The translations under genes were made by a program, and so were the position numbers. Shown in pieces: positions 8,150 through 16,358 of a stretch of DNA of 64,000 nucleotides. The stretch spans positions 3,931,067-3,995,066 of the forward strand of contig CP060294.1 in the NCBI GenBank assembly GCA_014302835.1, in the 5' to 3' direction. Positions within the stretch are counted from its first letter, which is position 1. Each line of letters opens with the position of its first letter. The stretch is from Pedobacter sp. PAMC26386 (GTDB lineage: Bacteria > Bacteroidota > Bacteroidia > Sphingobacteriales > Sphingobacteriaceae). The notes beneath the pieces were generated by a model, which ran no database searches, was not told the origin of the DNA, and worked only from the letters and a program-made list of their open reading frames with translations.

Positions 8150-9283
8150 TCAGAATTTTATCACTGTCTTTGGCTTATAATAATATTGATAGAAAAGAAG
8201 ATAAGAAATAATCAGACTGGCGACAAATGATAATCTTGGCACCCCAAACATGATAATATAGAATGATAAGATAAATAGGCTGAATACCCAGAGCAGGTAC
8301 CGGTACATCCGTAATCCAATCAGATGTAAGATACTTCGAAACAGCATCGCTGTGCTTAATCCGAACAACAACATTTCTACAGCCGTAGGTAGTGGAAACT
8401 TAGAGAAACACCAGATACATTCCGGCAGGATAATTAGGAAATAAATGAAAGAGAAGTTTAAAAATAAGCTAGATCTGCTATAAGGCAGATTTCTTGCAAA
8501 GCTTAGATAAGTCTCTTTGAAACGGTATTCCTGAAAAATCAAGACACTATGTAAAGTTACAATCCCCAGCATAACCATATAGGGCACGCGAAGATCCTGT
8601 TTATAATTGGGAAAGATGTGGAGGATACCTGTCATCACTAACAAAGAGGCTATTTTAGTAAGCACGTAAACTACCTTTGTCCGGTCAAAAAGGTGGTACA
8701 TAAACAAGCTTGAAAACGGTTTGTTCCATTTGCGGCTTATTCTGAGCAGTAAAGCCGTTTTTTTTGTCTGATTAATACGGTTAACCAGGTATATATATAT
8801 AAATGAGCTTACGGTAGCCATGAAAAGGATGTAGACCAGAGTAATTGCAGGAATCACATTGGCATCATAGATTACCCCCAGCACAGTAGCAAAAAGCCAG
8901 TAAGCCAAAAAAGGAAGGGAGATCACTAACTGTACGCAAAACCAGCTTTTAAACTGCTGGGCTTTACTGAAAGAGGTCATTCCATAGAACAGAAACTGGT
9001 TGCTTTCCAGTTGTAATTGTGCTGCGACATACTGCCAGCTTTTGACGGTGTAAATCAGCCAGAAGGAAAACACCAATAACATAATCACAGGTGTGATAAT
9101 AAAAGTCATCATTAACATCAAATGATAAAACGTAGACTCCTCACTTTTATAAATACCAGCGGTATTGATGAACAAACAATAACTAATGAGCGTTACAAAA
9201 AGGAAAAGCAACAGTCCGGATTGTTCCCTGTAAAAGCGGTAGGCAAATATTTTCAGCAATACTTTAGTTAAAGATCCGGACAT
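8150..9283 (-). CDS. Membrane protein, probable permease partner of the adjacent ABC ATPase
   Basis: A hydrophobic protein of 377 residues with about ten membrane segments and no motif I can name. It begins one base after the end of the ABC ATPase gene upstream on the same strand, so it is almost surely the membrane half of that transporter. The N-terminal stretch and short loops resemble ABC-2-type permeases of small Bacteroidota ATPase/permease pairs. Substrate and direction are unknown; the lack of a binding protein suggests export or a membrane-maintenance role. Function is inferred from context only. Confidence 0.65.
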   Translation of the reverse strand: MSGSLTKVLLKIFAYRFYREQSGLLLFLFVTLISYCLFINTAGIYKSEESTFYHLMLMMTFIITPVIMLLVFSFWLIYTVKSWQYVAAQLQLESNQFLFYGMTSFSKAQQFKSWFCVQLVISLPFLAYWLFATVLGVIYDANVIPAITLVYILFMATVSSFIYIYLVNRINQTKKTALLLRISRKWNKPFSSLFMYHLFDRTKVVYVLTKIASLLVMTGILHIFPNYKQDLRVPYMVMLGIVTLHSVLIFQEYRFKETYLSFARNLPYSRSSLFLNFSFIYFLIILPECIWCFSKFPLPTAVEMLLFGLSTAMLFRSILHLIGLRMYRYLLWVFSLFILSFYIIMFGVPRLSFVASLIISYLLFYQYYYKPKTVIKF

Positions 9284-9284
9284 C

Positions 9285-9917
9285 TTAATTCAATGTTAAA
9301 GTCTGATTTTCAATTAAAATTTCTTTCACTGCCGGCAGTACTAAGTTTTCGAGCGGCTGATGAGAGGCTAACAGGAAACTGATTTTATCCTGACTATGTT
9401 TTTCAGCTATCCATTGATAAAGCGTCTCCAGAGATTCTACATCTACAGTAATCAATGGTTCATCGAGTAAGATAATTTCAGGTTTACCCAAAAAAGCCAG
9501 TAAAAGGGATAATTTCTTGAGCATTCCACTCGAATAAGTCCCTATCGGCCGGTTAATATAGGTCTGCATTTTCATACTTTCTATATAATAATCTGCTTGT
9601 GTCTTTTCTCCTCCTTTTGCTGAGGAAAACAAACGAACCATCTCTTTACCTGTTAAAAACTCTGGAAATATGGGTTCTGCTTCTGCGAAATTCACCCGTT
9701 TACGAAAAGCCATTGTTTGCTTTTTCACACTGATATTGCTATTCAGGAGAATATCTCCCTTAAAATCCAGGATTCCGGCAATTGTTTTCAGCAAGGTACT
9801 TTTGCCAGAGCCGTTAGCACCTCTGATCCAATAAATACCGGGATCAATAACCACATCATCAATTTTCAGCGCAGGAAAGTTATCATATGATTTCTGGAAG
9901 TTTACAAATTGAAGCAT
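9285..9917 (-). CDS. ABC transporter ATP-binding protein
   Basis: Cytoplasmic ATPase of 210 residues. Walker A is GANGSGKST (33-41), the signature is degenerate (YSSGMLKKLSLLLAF in place of LSGGQ), Walker B is EIILLDEP and the switch His is in LLASHQ. It is shorter than most importer ATPases and fits the small exporter type that pairs with an ABC-2-like permease. It is the first gene of a two-gene unit with the following membrane protein. Nothing in the sequence names the substrate. Confidence 0.88.
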   Translation of the reverse strand: MLQFVNFQKSYDNFPALKIDDVVIDPGIYWIRGANGSGKSTLLKTIAGILDFKGDILLNSNISVKKQTMAFRKRVNFAEAEPIFPEFLTGKEMVRLFSSAKGGEKTQADYYIESMKMQTYINRPIGTYSSGMLKKLSLLLAFLGKPEIILLDEPLITVDVESLETLYQWIAEKHSQDKISFLLASHQPLENLVLPAVKEILIENQTLTLN

Positions 9918-10062
9918 GCCGTATTTTTATAAGTGTACGACTATAGCTCCCAGGTATTGTTACAGTTAAGAGCAAAAGACATTGCAGGTAAAAGAATGAT
10001 TTTCCATAGCTAAAAGAAAGGAAAATTACTATTGAAAGAAATAATCAGCAAAAAAAACACTG

Positions 10063-10278
10063 CTAAATAGAAGAGGTCTGCGTTAAAGTGTCTCTGTATT
10101 CCTGCTGTAATTCAAACAGGCATTTGGCACATAGACAGCTATCATAATGCTCGCTGATATACTGCACCTCATTCAGGTCAAGATGCACTACGCTGCACTG
10201 GCATTTAGTGTAGGAGTTAGCCTTGCACTCAATGGGCACACCGCAGCGTTCGCATGGTATAATTTCGTGTTTTGCCAT
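10063..10278 (-). CDS. Cysteine-rich CWC family protein
   Basis: A 71-residue cytoplasmic protein with eight Cys (9, 12, 18, 26, 28, 48, 50, 53), in CxxC, CxC and CLCAKC arrangements that suggest a small zinc-binding fold. It begins MAKHEIIPCERCG, typical of the CWC (PF14375-type) family found in many bacteria; function is not known. It lies downstream of nrdA but a hairpin (10301-10330) separates them, so cotranscription would be partial. Confidence 0.75.
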   Translation of the reverse strand: MAKHEIIPCERCGVPIECKANSYTKCQCSVVHLDLNEVQYISEHYDSCLCAKCLFELQQEYRDTLTQTSSI

Positions 10279-10300
10279 TTAGAAAGGGTATAATACAACA

Positions 10301-10330
10301 AAAGTACGGTAAATTGAATTACCGTACTTT
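10301..10330 (-). terminator. Hairpin ending the nrdBA transcript
   Basis: Perfect 12-bp arms AAAGTACGGTAA and TTACCGTACTTT with a six-base loop, followed on the minus strand by a T-rich stretch (TGTTGTATTA). It lies 27 bases after the nrdA stop. Confidence 0.7.
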
Positions 10331-10356
10331 GTCACGTTCATTTTATGAGATTTAGA

Positions 10357-12735
10357 TTATCCTGAGCAACTGATACAGCCCTCTTCCATTGAACAAACAG
10401 GACCGTCAGTTATTTCTTCAACAACCTGATCAATATGTTCCGGAATTACAGGTTCCATATTTTTACCCGCCTGGTTTTCTACAGTGAATTTCACCGCCTG
10501 AGCAGCAGCCTGAGTACGCAGATAATACATTCCTGTTTTTAAACCTTTTTTCCATGCGTAGAAGTGCATTGAAGTCAATTTAGAAGTATTAGGTGCATTG
10601 ATAAACAAGTTCAGAGATTGCGACTGGCAGATATATGCACCACGATCAGCTGCCATATCAATGATACTACGCATTTTAATTTCCCAAACTGTTTTGTATA
10701 ATTCTTTGATATAGTCAGGTATCTCAGCAATTTCCTGGATAGAACCATTCGCTAAAATAATTCTGTCTTTCATTGCAGGTGTCCATAAACCTAAAGCGAC
10801 TAAATCTTTCAATAAGTGTTTGTTAACTACGATGAATTCACCGCTCAATACACGTCTTGTATAGATATTTGAAGTATATGGTTCGAAACATTCATTGTTA
10901 CCTAAGATCTGAGAAGTCGAAGCTGTGGGCATTGGCGCGACTAATAAAGAGTTACGTACACCATCTTTCACTACTTTCTTACGCAAACTTTCCCAGTCCC
11001 AACGGTTACTGCCTGGTTTTACATTCCAAAGATCAAACTGGAATTTACCTTTTGATAATGGGGAACCTTTAAAGGTTTCGTAAGCACCATCTTTAACAGC
11101 AAGGTCATGAGAAGCAGTCATGGCTGCGAAGTAAATAGTTTCAAAGATCTCTTTATTCAGTTCTCTTGCACCTTCACTTTCGAATGGTAAACGCATCAAG
11201 ATAAATGCATCTGCCAGTCCTTGTACACCTAAACCTACAGGTCTGTGGCGCATGTTAGAGTTTCTTGCTTCTTCTACAGGGTAGAAGTTATAATCGATGA
11301 TTTTATTCAGGTTTAAAGTAGCCTGATAAGTTACATCATATAATTTCTGGTGATCAAACTCTCCGTTGATTACATATCTTGGTAAAGCCAGTGAAGCTAG
11401 GTTACATACTGCAACTTCGTCTTTAGAGGTATACTCGATAATCTCAGTACACAAATTAGAACTTTTAATCGTTCCTAAGTTCTGCTGATTAGATTTACCA
11501 TTTGCAGCATCTTTGTATAACAAGTAAGGAGTTCCGGTTTCAATTTGTGAATCCAGGATAGCGAACCATAATTCCTGCGCTTTGATCGTTTTACGGGCAC
11601 GGCCTTCTTTTTCGTAACGTGTATATAACGCGTTAAATTCTTCTCCCCAACAGTCTGCAAGTCCTGGTGCTTCATGTGGACAGAACAGACTCCATTCGCC
11701 GTTTTCTTCTACACGTTGCATAAACAAATCGCAAACCCAAAGTGCGTAGAATAAATCACGTGCGCGCATTTCTTCTTTACCGTGGTTTTTACGTAAGTCA
11801 AGGAAAGCGAATACGTCAGCATGCCAAGGCTCTAAATAAATTGCGAAAGCGCCTTTACGCTTACCACCACCCTGATCTACATAACGTGCAGTATCATTAA
11901 AGACTTTTAACATCGGGACGATACCATTACTGGTTCCGTTTGTTCCACTGATATAAGAACCTGTAGCTCTCACATTGTGGATGCTCAGACCAATACCGCC
12001 AGCACTTTGTGAAATTTTAGCTGTTTGTTTTAAAGTATCATAGATTCCTTCGATACTATCATCCTGCATAGATAATAAGAAGCAGGATGACATTTGAGGT
12101 TTTGGCGTTGCTGCATTGAATAGTGTAGGAGTAGCATGGGTAAACCAACGCTCACTCATCAGATTATAAGTAGCAATTACGCTATCAATATCACCTTTGT
12201 GAATCCCTACAGATACACGCATAAATAAATGCTGAGGACGTTCTACGATCTCACCATTTATTTTTAGCAGGTACGATTTCTCCAGTGTTTTGAAACCGAA
12301 GTAGTCAAAACCAAAATCTCTGTCATAGATAATTGTGCTGTCTAATAAATCAGCATTTTCCTGAATCACTTCCCAAACATCTTCAGCGATTAAAGAAGCT
12401 GACTTTTCAGTTTTAGGATCTATATATCTATATAACATCTCCATCGTTTTAGAAAACGACTTCGTGGTATTCTTATGTAAATTTGATACGGCTATCCTTG
12501 AGGCTAATAAAGCATAGTCCGGGTGTTTAGTGGTTAAAGAGGCAGCCGTTTCAGCAGCAAGGTTATCTAATTCTGAGGTGGTTACACCATCATATAATCC
12601 TTCAATTACTTTCTTGGCTACATCTATAGGATCAACAAGTTCCACATTAAAGCCATAACATAACTTTTCGATGCGGGCAGTGATCTTATCAAACCGCACC
12701 GCTTCTTTGCGACCATCTCTTTTTTCTACAAACAT
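10357..12735 (-). CDS. nrdA: Ribonucleoside-diphosphate reductase, alpha subunit (class Ia)
   Basis: Large catalytic subunit of the aerobic class Ia ribonucleotide reductase, making deoxynucleotides from NDPs. At 792 residues it has a full N-terminal ATP-cone (about 1-90) for activity control, the first active-site Cys at 218 (MSSCFLLSM), the NLCTEIIEY and VCNLASL blocks holding the radical Cys, substrate-binding Asn/Glu and the second redox Cys, and the C-terminal swinging-arm pair Cys787/Cys790 (GCISCSG). It follows nrdB by 77 bases in an nrdB-nrdA operon. The gene order is the reverse of E. coli nrdAB. Confidence 0.97.
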   Translation of the reverse strand: MFVEKRDGRKEAVRFDKITARIEKLCYGFNVELVDPIDVAKKVIEGLYDGVTTSELDNLAAETAASLTTKHPDYALLASRIAVSNLHKNTTKSFSKTMEMLYRYIDPKTEKSASLIAEDVWEVIQENADLLDSTIIYDRDFGFDYFGFKTLEKSYLLKINGEIVERPQHLFMRVSVGIHKGDIDSVIATYNLMSERWFTHATPTLFNAATPKPQMSSCFLLSMQDDSIEGIYDTLKQTAKISQSAGGIGLSIHNVRATGSYISGTNGTSNGIVPMLKVFNDTARYVDQGGGKRKGAFAIYLEPWHADVFAFLDLRKNHGKEEMRARDLFYALWVCDLFMQRVEENGEWSLFCPHEAPGLADCWGEEFNALYTRYEKEGRARKTIKAQELWFAILDSQIETGTPYLLYKDAANGKSNQQNLGTIKSSNLCTEIIEYTSKDEVAVCNLASLALPRYVINGEFDHQKLYDVTYQATLNLNKIIDYNFYPVEEARNSNMRHRPVGLGVQGLADAFILMRLPFESEGARELNKEIFETIYFAAMTASHDLAVKDGAYETFKGSPLSKGKFQFDLWNVKPGSNRWDWESLRKKVVKDGVRNSLLVAPMPTASTSQILGNNECFEPYTSNIYTRRVLSGEFIVVNKHLLKDLVALGLWTPAMKDRIILANGSIQEIAEIPDYIKELYKTVWEIKMRSIIDMAADRGAYICQSQSLNLFINAPNTSKLTSMHFYAWKKGLKTGMYYLRTQAAAQAVKFTVENQAGKNMEPVIPEHIDQVVEEITDGPVCSMEEGCISCSG

Positions 12736-12812
12736 ATTTTCTTAGGTTTTATGCTGCTTATTCTTGTTGTTAAAGGCAATTCCGAACATAGGCAACAGTT
12801 TATATTCTTTTA

Positions 12813-13784
12813 TTAAAAATCATCATCCAGAGAGAAAGCTGAAGCTTTGTCTTCTGAAGACGTCAACACACCACTTTTCTGGTAATCACCAACACGTTTC
12901 TCAAAGAAGTTGGTTTTTCCCTGTAATGAGATCATCTCCATGAAATCAAACGGATTAGTAGCGTTATATATTTTATCATATCCCAGTTCGCTTGACCATC
13001 TGTCTGCAACAAATTCAATATACTGAGACATTAATTTGGCATTCATGCCGATCAGTGCAACTGGCAGTGCATCTGTTACAAATTCTTTTTCTATTTCAAC
13101 AGCATCTTTGATAATACCATGAACAGCTTCCTGAGAAAGTCTGTTCTTCAGCATTTTGTAAAGTAAGCAGGCAAATTCGCAATGCATACCTTCATCTCTT
13201 GAAATCAGCTCATTGCTAAAGGTTAAACCTGGCATTAATCCACGTTTCTTTAACCAGAAGATAGAGCAGAAACTTCCACTGAAGAAGATACCTTCTACAG
13301 CAGCAAAAGCAACCAGACGTTCTGCAAAGTTTCCTCCGTCGATCCAGCGTAATGCCCATTCTGCTTTTCTTTTCACGCAGGGAACAGTGTCAATTGCGTG
13401 GAACAATCTGTCTTTTTCTGCTTCATCTTTGATATAAGTATCAATTAATAAGGCATAAGTTTCTGAGTGGATGTTTTCCATCATAATCTGGAAACCGTAA
13501 AAGCAACGCGCTTCTGGTAACTGGACTTCACTCATAAAGTTGACTGCAAGGTTCTCATTCACGATTCCGTCGCTGGCAGAGAAAAATGCCAGGATATGAG
13601 AGATAAAGTGGCGCTCTCCATCATTCAGATTATCCCAGTGTTTCTGATCATCCGATAAATCAATCTCTTCTGCTGTCCAAAAACTAGCTTCACTCTTTTT
13701 GTACATTTCCCAGATTGCCGGATATTTAATTGGCAAAAGGACAAAGCGATCTTTGTTCTCTTTCAGTAATACTTCTTCTTCCAT
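12813..13784 (-). CDS. nrdB: Ribonucleoside-diphosphate reductase, beta subunit (class Ia)
   Basis: Radical-generating small subunit, carrying the diiron-tyrosyl cofactor. The 323 residues contain the radical Tyr96 in ARCFYGFQ and iron ligands Glu103 and His106 in MENIHSE, then EGIFFSGSF and SRDEGMHCEFA with the remaining ligands. The tail FSLDDDF fits the C-terminal peptide that docks into NrdA. The sequence around the radical Tyr is markedly like eukaryotic R2. It leads the operon with nrdA. Upstream are a TATATTTG -7 box and, further off, a perfect DnaA box. Confidence 0.97.
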   Translation of the reverse strand: MEEEVLLKENKDRFVLLPIKYPAIWEMYKKSEASFWTAEEIDLSDDQKHWDNLNDGERHFISHILAFFSASDGIVNENLAVNFMSEVQLPEARCFYGFQIMMENIHSETYALLIDTYIKDEAEKDRLFHAIDTVPCVKRKAEWALRWIDGGNFAERLVAFAAVEGIFFSGSFCSIFWLKKRGLMPGLTFSNELISRDEGMHCEFACLLYKMLKNRLSQEAVHGIIKDAVEIEKEFVTDALPVALIGMNAKLMSQYIEFVADRWSSELGYDKIYNATNPFDFMEMISLQGKTNFFEKRVGDYQKSGVLTSSEDKASAFSLDDDF

Positions 13785-13972
13785 GGGTATATTTTAAGGG
13801 TAATAAATGATGTCAATTAGTTGAAATCCTTTTAGACCGTCCTTTTAGCGGACCGGCACTGACAAATCAAAACATTTAAATAAAATAAGGCTTGATTCTT
13901 AACGATAAGCTATTAATTACTAAATCTTTACCTAACAAATTATTGATAATAACGTCAGAATTTTTGCTAAAA

Positions 13973-13980
13973 CAAATATA
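13973..13980 (-). promoter_or_regulatory. -7 element TATATTTG, probable nrdBA promoter
   Basis: Exact TAnnTTTG on the minus strand, about 190 bases before the nrdB ATG. A TTG lies 24 bases further upstream, longer than usual, so the -33 element is uncertain. Confidence 0.45.
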
Positions 13981-14030
13981 AACCTTGAGGCTTTTAAACG
14001 TTAGCAATAGTTCTTAACAAGCGGACGTAG

Positions 14031-14039
14031 TTATCCACA
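14031..14039 (+). promoter_or_regulatory. Perfect DnaA box TTATCCACA upstream of nrdBA
   Basis: Exact match to the DnaA box consensus. It is about 50 bases upstream of the putative nrdBA -7 box. In E. coli, DnaA boxes in the nrdAB promoter couple deoxynucleotide supply to replication; a similar link here is inference. Confidence 0.5.
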
Positions 14040-14167
14040 TGTAGAGACAAAAATTACAGTTAATTTACTTTGTAAAGTTGTTATTGATTTCTGCTGTTAT
14101 CGGGGGAGCTTGAAAAAACTGTTAATAACATTCGCAAATCTGACTATTGCCACCTGATATTCAGGAT

Positions 14168-14566
14168 TTAAGAGGATTTATCGTAGCTGATTTTTACTTT
14201 TGATTGTCCTTTTCTGAAAAAACCAAGGTCTTTGGCTGCTTGTTCAGAAACATCGATAATATATCTTTTTGTAAAAGGGCCTCTGTCATTGATTTCGACC
14301 TCTACTGATTTCCCGTTGGAGACATTCGTAACCGTTACAATTGTACCGAAAGGAAGAGTGCGGTGTGCAGCTGTCAGCTTCTTACCCCGATATTTAGCAC
14401 CACTGGTAGTTCTTCTACCTTCAAACTTCCTATGATAATAGGTTGCCATTCCTGTTTTTATCCGCGTAGCACTGTCTAACATTGTACTGTCTAGCGTTGT
14501 AGTATCTCCCTGTGCGTCAACCCGCAAGAACAAGAACATACTCAATAAAAGCAAACAATATTTCAT
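14168..14566 (-). CDS. RlpA-like double-psi beta-barrel secreted protein
   Basis: Secreted protein of 132 residues: a signal peptide (MKYCLLLLSMFLFLRVDAQ) followed by one double-psi beta-barrel domain with the RlpA pattern GMATYYHRKFEGRRTTSG, the NDRGPF block and the IDVSEQAAKDLGF block. RlpA proteins bind or cleave denuded peptidoglycan at septa; this one lacks a SPOR domain. The frame stays open for 37 codons upstream, but I chose the ATG at 14566 because the signal peptide begins there and a complete promoter (14590-14622) lies between the two candidate starts. Lytic activity is not proven by the sequence. Confidence 0.85.
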   Translation of the reverse strand: MKYCLLLLSMFLFLRVDAQGDTTTLDSTMLDSATRIKTGMATYYHRKFEGRRTTSGAKYRGKKLTAAHRTLPFGTIVTVTNVSNGKSVEVEINDRGPFTKRYIIDVSEQAAKDLGFFRKGQSKVKISYDKSS

Positions 14567-14589
14567 ATTTAAATTTGTTGGTGAACTTT

Positions 14590-14622
14590 CAAAGGTAAGT
14601 AAAAAAACCATATACTCCCAAA
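14590..14622 (-). promoter_or_regulatory. Bacteroidota promoter of the rlpA-like gene
   Basis: On the minus strand TTTG (14622-14619), 21 bases, TACCTTTG (14597-14590), 23 bases before the ATG at 14566. This decides the start codon in favour of the internal ATG. Confidence 0.7.
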
Positions 14623-14703
14623 CGAAAAATGCCCAACAAACTGATCGTCGGGCGTTTACGTAAAAAAAAACACTCATTTACCGAGTTTAAAACCCTTTAA
14701 AAG

Positions 14704-15180
14704 CTATTTATCGGGAACAAAATTCATTGAAATTGAGTTTACACAGTTCCGGGTATTTTTTGCGGTAAAACCCTCGCCCATGAACACATGTCCAAGATGA
14801 GCTTTACAGTTTGCGCAAACAATTTCTGTGCGTGATCCATCTGCATCCGGGATTCTGATTACAGCCCCTTTAATCTCATCATCAAAGCTCGGCCAGCCGC
14901 AAGACGATTCAAATTTTGATTCGGAGCGGTAAAGCGGTGCATTACAACGTTTACAAGTATAAGTTCCTTTGGCTGTATTTTTCAATAATGTTCCTGTACC
15001 CGGGTATTCTGTACCTTTATGTACGATTACATCTTCTTCTTCTGGAGTTAGTTTATTCCATTCCATTTTACCTGTAGTTTTTGATAGTGGTTCCTTTTCA
15101 TGTTTCTGCGCACAGGCCATCAGATTGCAAATGCAAACCAGCCCGGCAATTATTATTGATTTACTAATGATTGTTCTCAT
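14704..15180 (-). CDS. msrB: Peptide-methionine (R)-S-oxide reductase, lipoprotein
   Basis: Repairs methionine-R-sulfoxide in proteins. The 158 residues start with a lipoprotein signal (lipobox LMAC, Cys23), placing the enzyme in the envelope. The SelR/MsrB domain is complete: zinc Cys76/79 (CKRC) and Cys122/125 (CANC), the SCGWPSF block with resolving Cys94, and catalytic Cys146 in RNCVNSISMNF. It lies 137 bases upstream of the rlpA-like gene on the same strand. The exported form suggests repair of periplasmic or outer-membrane proteins. Confidence 0.95.
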   Translation of the reverse strand: MRTIISKSIIIAGLVCICNLMACAQKHEKEPLSKTTGKMEWNKLTPEEEDVIVHKGTEYPGTGTLLKNTAKGTYTCKRCNAPLYRSESKFESSCGWPSFDDEIKGAVIRIPDADGSRTEIVCANCKAHLGHVFMGEGFTAKNTRNCVNSISMNFVPDK

Positions 15181-15281
15181 AGTCTTATATACGTTTAACG
15201 GTACGCTATAGTTTTTAGCGCAGTGAGAATTTAAGCTGACAAATACATGATAAAGATAATTCCAGAAATCCGGATTAAAAA

Positions 15282-15313
15282 AAAAGAGGTTCGTTTTGAC
15301 ACGAACCTCTTTT
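15282..15313 (-). terminator. Bidirectional terminator after sucD
   Basis: Perfect 13-bp arms AAAAGAGGTTCGT and ACGAACCTCTTTT with a six-base loop, A-run and T-run on both sides, 19 bases after the sucD stop. Confidence 0.85.
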
Positions 15314-15331
15314 ATATTGATTTAAGAAGGA

Positions 15332-16204
15332 TTATTTCTTCAATAATTCTGCCATAGCTTCACCGATTTCAGCAGGACTTTCTACTACACGGATTCCACA
15401 TTCTGCCATAATTTTCATTTTTGCAGCAGCAGTATCATCAGCACCACCAACGATAGCACCAGCATGCCCCATTCTACGTCCCGCAGGAGCAGTTTGACCA
15501 GCGATAAATCCTACAACTGGTTTAGTACCGTGTTCTTTGATCCAAAGCGCAGCTTCAGCTTCCATACCACCACCAATTTCACCGATCATGATGATACCTT
15601 CAGTTTCAGGATCATTCATTAACAGTTCAACAGCTTCTTTAGTAGTTGTTCCGATAATTGGATCACCACCGATACCGATAGCTGTAGTAATACCTAAGCC
15701 TGCTTTCACAACCTGGTCAACTGCTTCGTAAGTAAGTGTTCCTGATTTAGAAACAACACCTACAGTACCTTTTCTGAAGATAAATCCTGGCATGATACCA
15801 ACTTTAGCTTCATCAGCAGTAATAACACCCGGGCAGTTAGGACCGATTAAACGGCAATCTCTTCCAGAAATATATTCTTTAACCTGAATCATATCCTTTG
15901 TAGGGATACCCTCAGTAATACATACAATAACTTTAATTCCAGCTTCAGCAGCTTCCATAATGGCATCTGCAGCAAATGCAGGTGGAACAAAGATAATAGA
16001 TACATTAGCTCCAGCTTGATCAACCGCATCTTTAACCGTGTTAAAAACCGGTCTGTCTAAATGAGTTTGTCCGCCTTTACCAGGTGTAACCCCGCCAACT
16101 ACGTCAGTTCCGTATTCTATCATTTGTGAAGCATGGTAAGTACCTTCATTTCCGGTAAAACCTTGTACAATTACTTTTGAATCTTTATTTACTAAAACAC
16201 TCAT
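15332..16204 (-). CDS. sucD: Succinate-CoA ligase, alpha subunit
   Basis: TCA-cycle enzyme subunit that forms succinate from succinyl-CoA with substrate-level phosphorylation. The 290 residues show the CoA-binding Rossmann part (VQGFTGNEGTYHASQMI), GVTPGKGG, RLIGPNCPGV, and the phosphohistidine loop MGHAGAIVGG near 247. The beta subunit gene sucC is not adjacent; that separation is seen in other Bacteroidota. A textbook promoter (16224-16254) precedes the gene and a terminator follows, so it is monocistronic. Confidence 0.97.
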   Translation of the reverse strand: MSVLVNKDSKVIVQGFTGNEGTYHASQMIEYGTDVVGGVTPGKGGQTHLDRPVFNTVKDAVDQAGANVSIIFVPPAFAADAIMEAAEAGIKVIVCITEGIPTKDMIQVKEYISGRDCRLIGPNCPGVITADEAKVGIMPGFIFRKGTVGVVSKSGTLTYEAVDQVVKAGLGITTAIGIGGDPIIGTTTKEAVELLMNDPETEGIIMIGEIGGGMEAEAALWIKEHGTKPVVGFIAGQTAPAGRRMGHAGAIVGGADDTAAAKMKIMAECGIRVVESPAEIGEAMAELLKK

Positions 16205-16223
16205 GTATCTATAATTTTTTATG

Positions 16224-16254
16224 CAAATCTAAGATTATTGAATGGAATGGCAAA
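16224..16254 (-). promoter_or_regulatory. Consensus Bacteroidota promoter of sucD
   Basis: On the minus strand TTTG (16254-16251), exactly 19 bases, TAGATTTG (16231-16224), about 19 bases before the ATG. It matches the phylum consensus at every defined base. Confidence 0.75.
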
Positions 16255-16358
16255 TGCATTTCCAATTATAATGAAAAGAATAATTCCAGCAACATCAGCC
16301 AGCCTTATAAAACGACCACCAGACAAGAACACCAACCAGGCATTAAACGCCTTAAAGG

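Larger units (their letters stand above)
13785..14167. other. 383-bp gene-free region upstream of nrdB
   Basis: Holds the nrdBA promoter and a long leader (about 180 bases), a small hairpin near 13835-13850 (GTCC...GGAC on the minus strand), a DnaA box at 14031-14039 and a weak CCTGA-TAT-TCAGG repeat near the rlpA stop. No gene or known riboswitch was recognised. Confidence 0.65.

Noticed and set aside
13785..13970. Riboswitch in the long nrdB leader
   Set aside because: Only a small GTCC/GGAC hairpin is visible; no cobalamin or other known riboswitch conserved core was recognised.
13785..14167. Replication origin near the DnaA box
   Set aside because: Only one perfect box, no cluster, no dnaA, dnaN or gyrB neighbours and no clear strand-bias switch.
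14567..14677. Upstream extension of the rlpA-like gene
   Set aside because: A complete promoter lies inside it and the signal peptide begins at the internal ATG.
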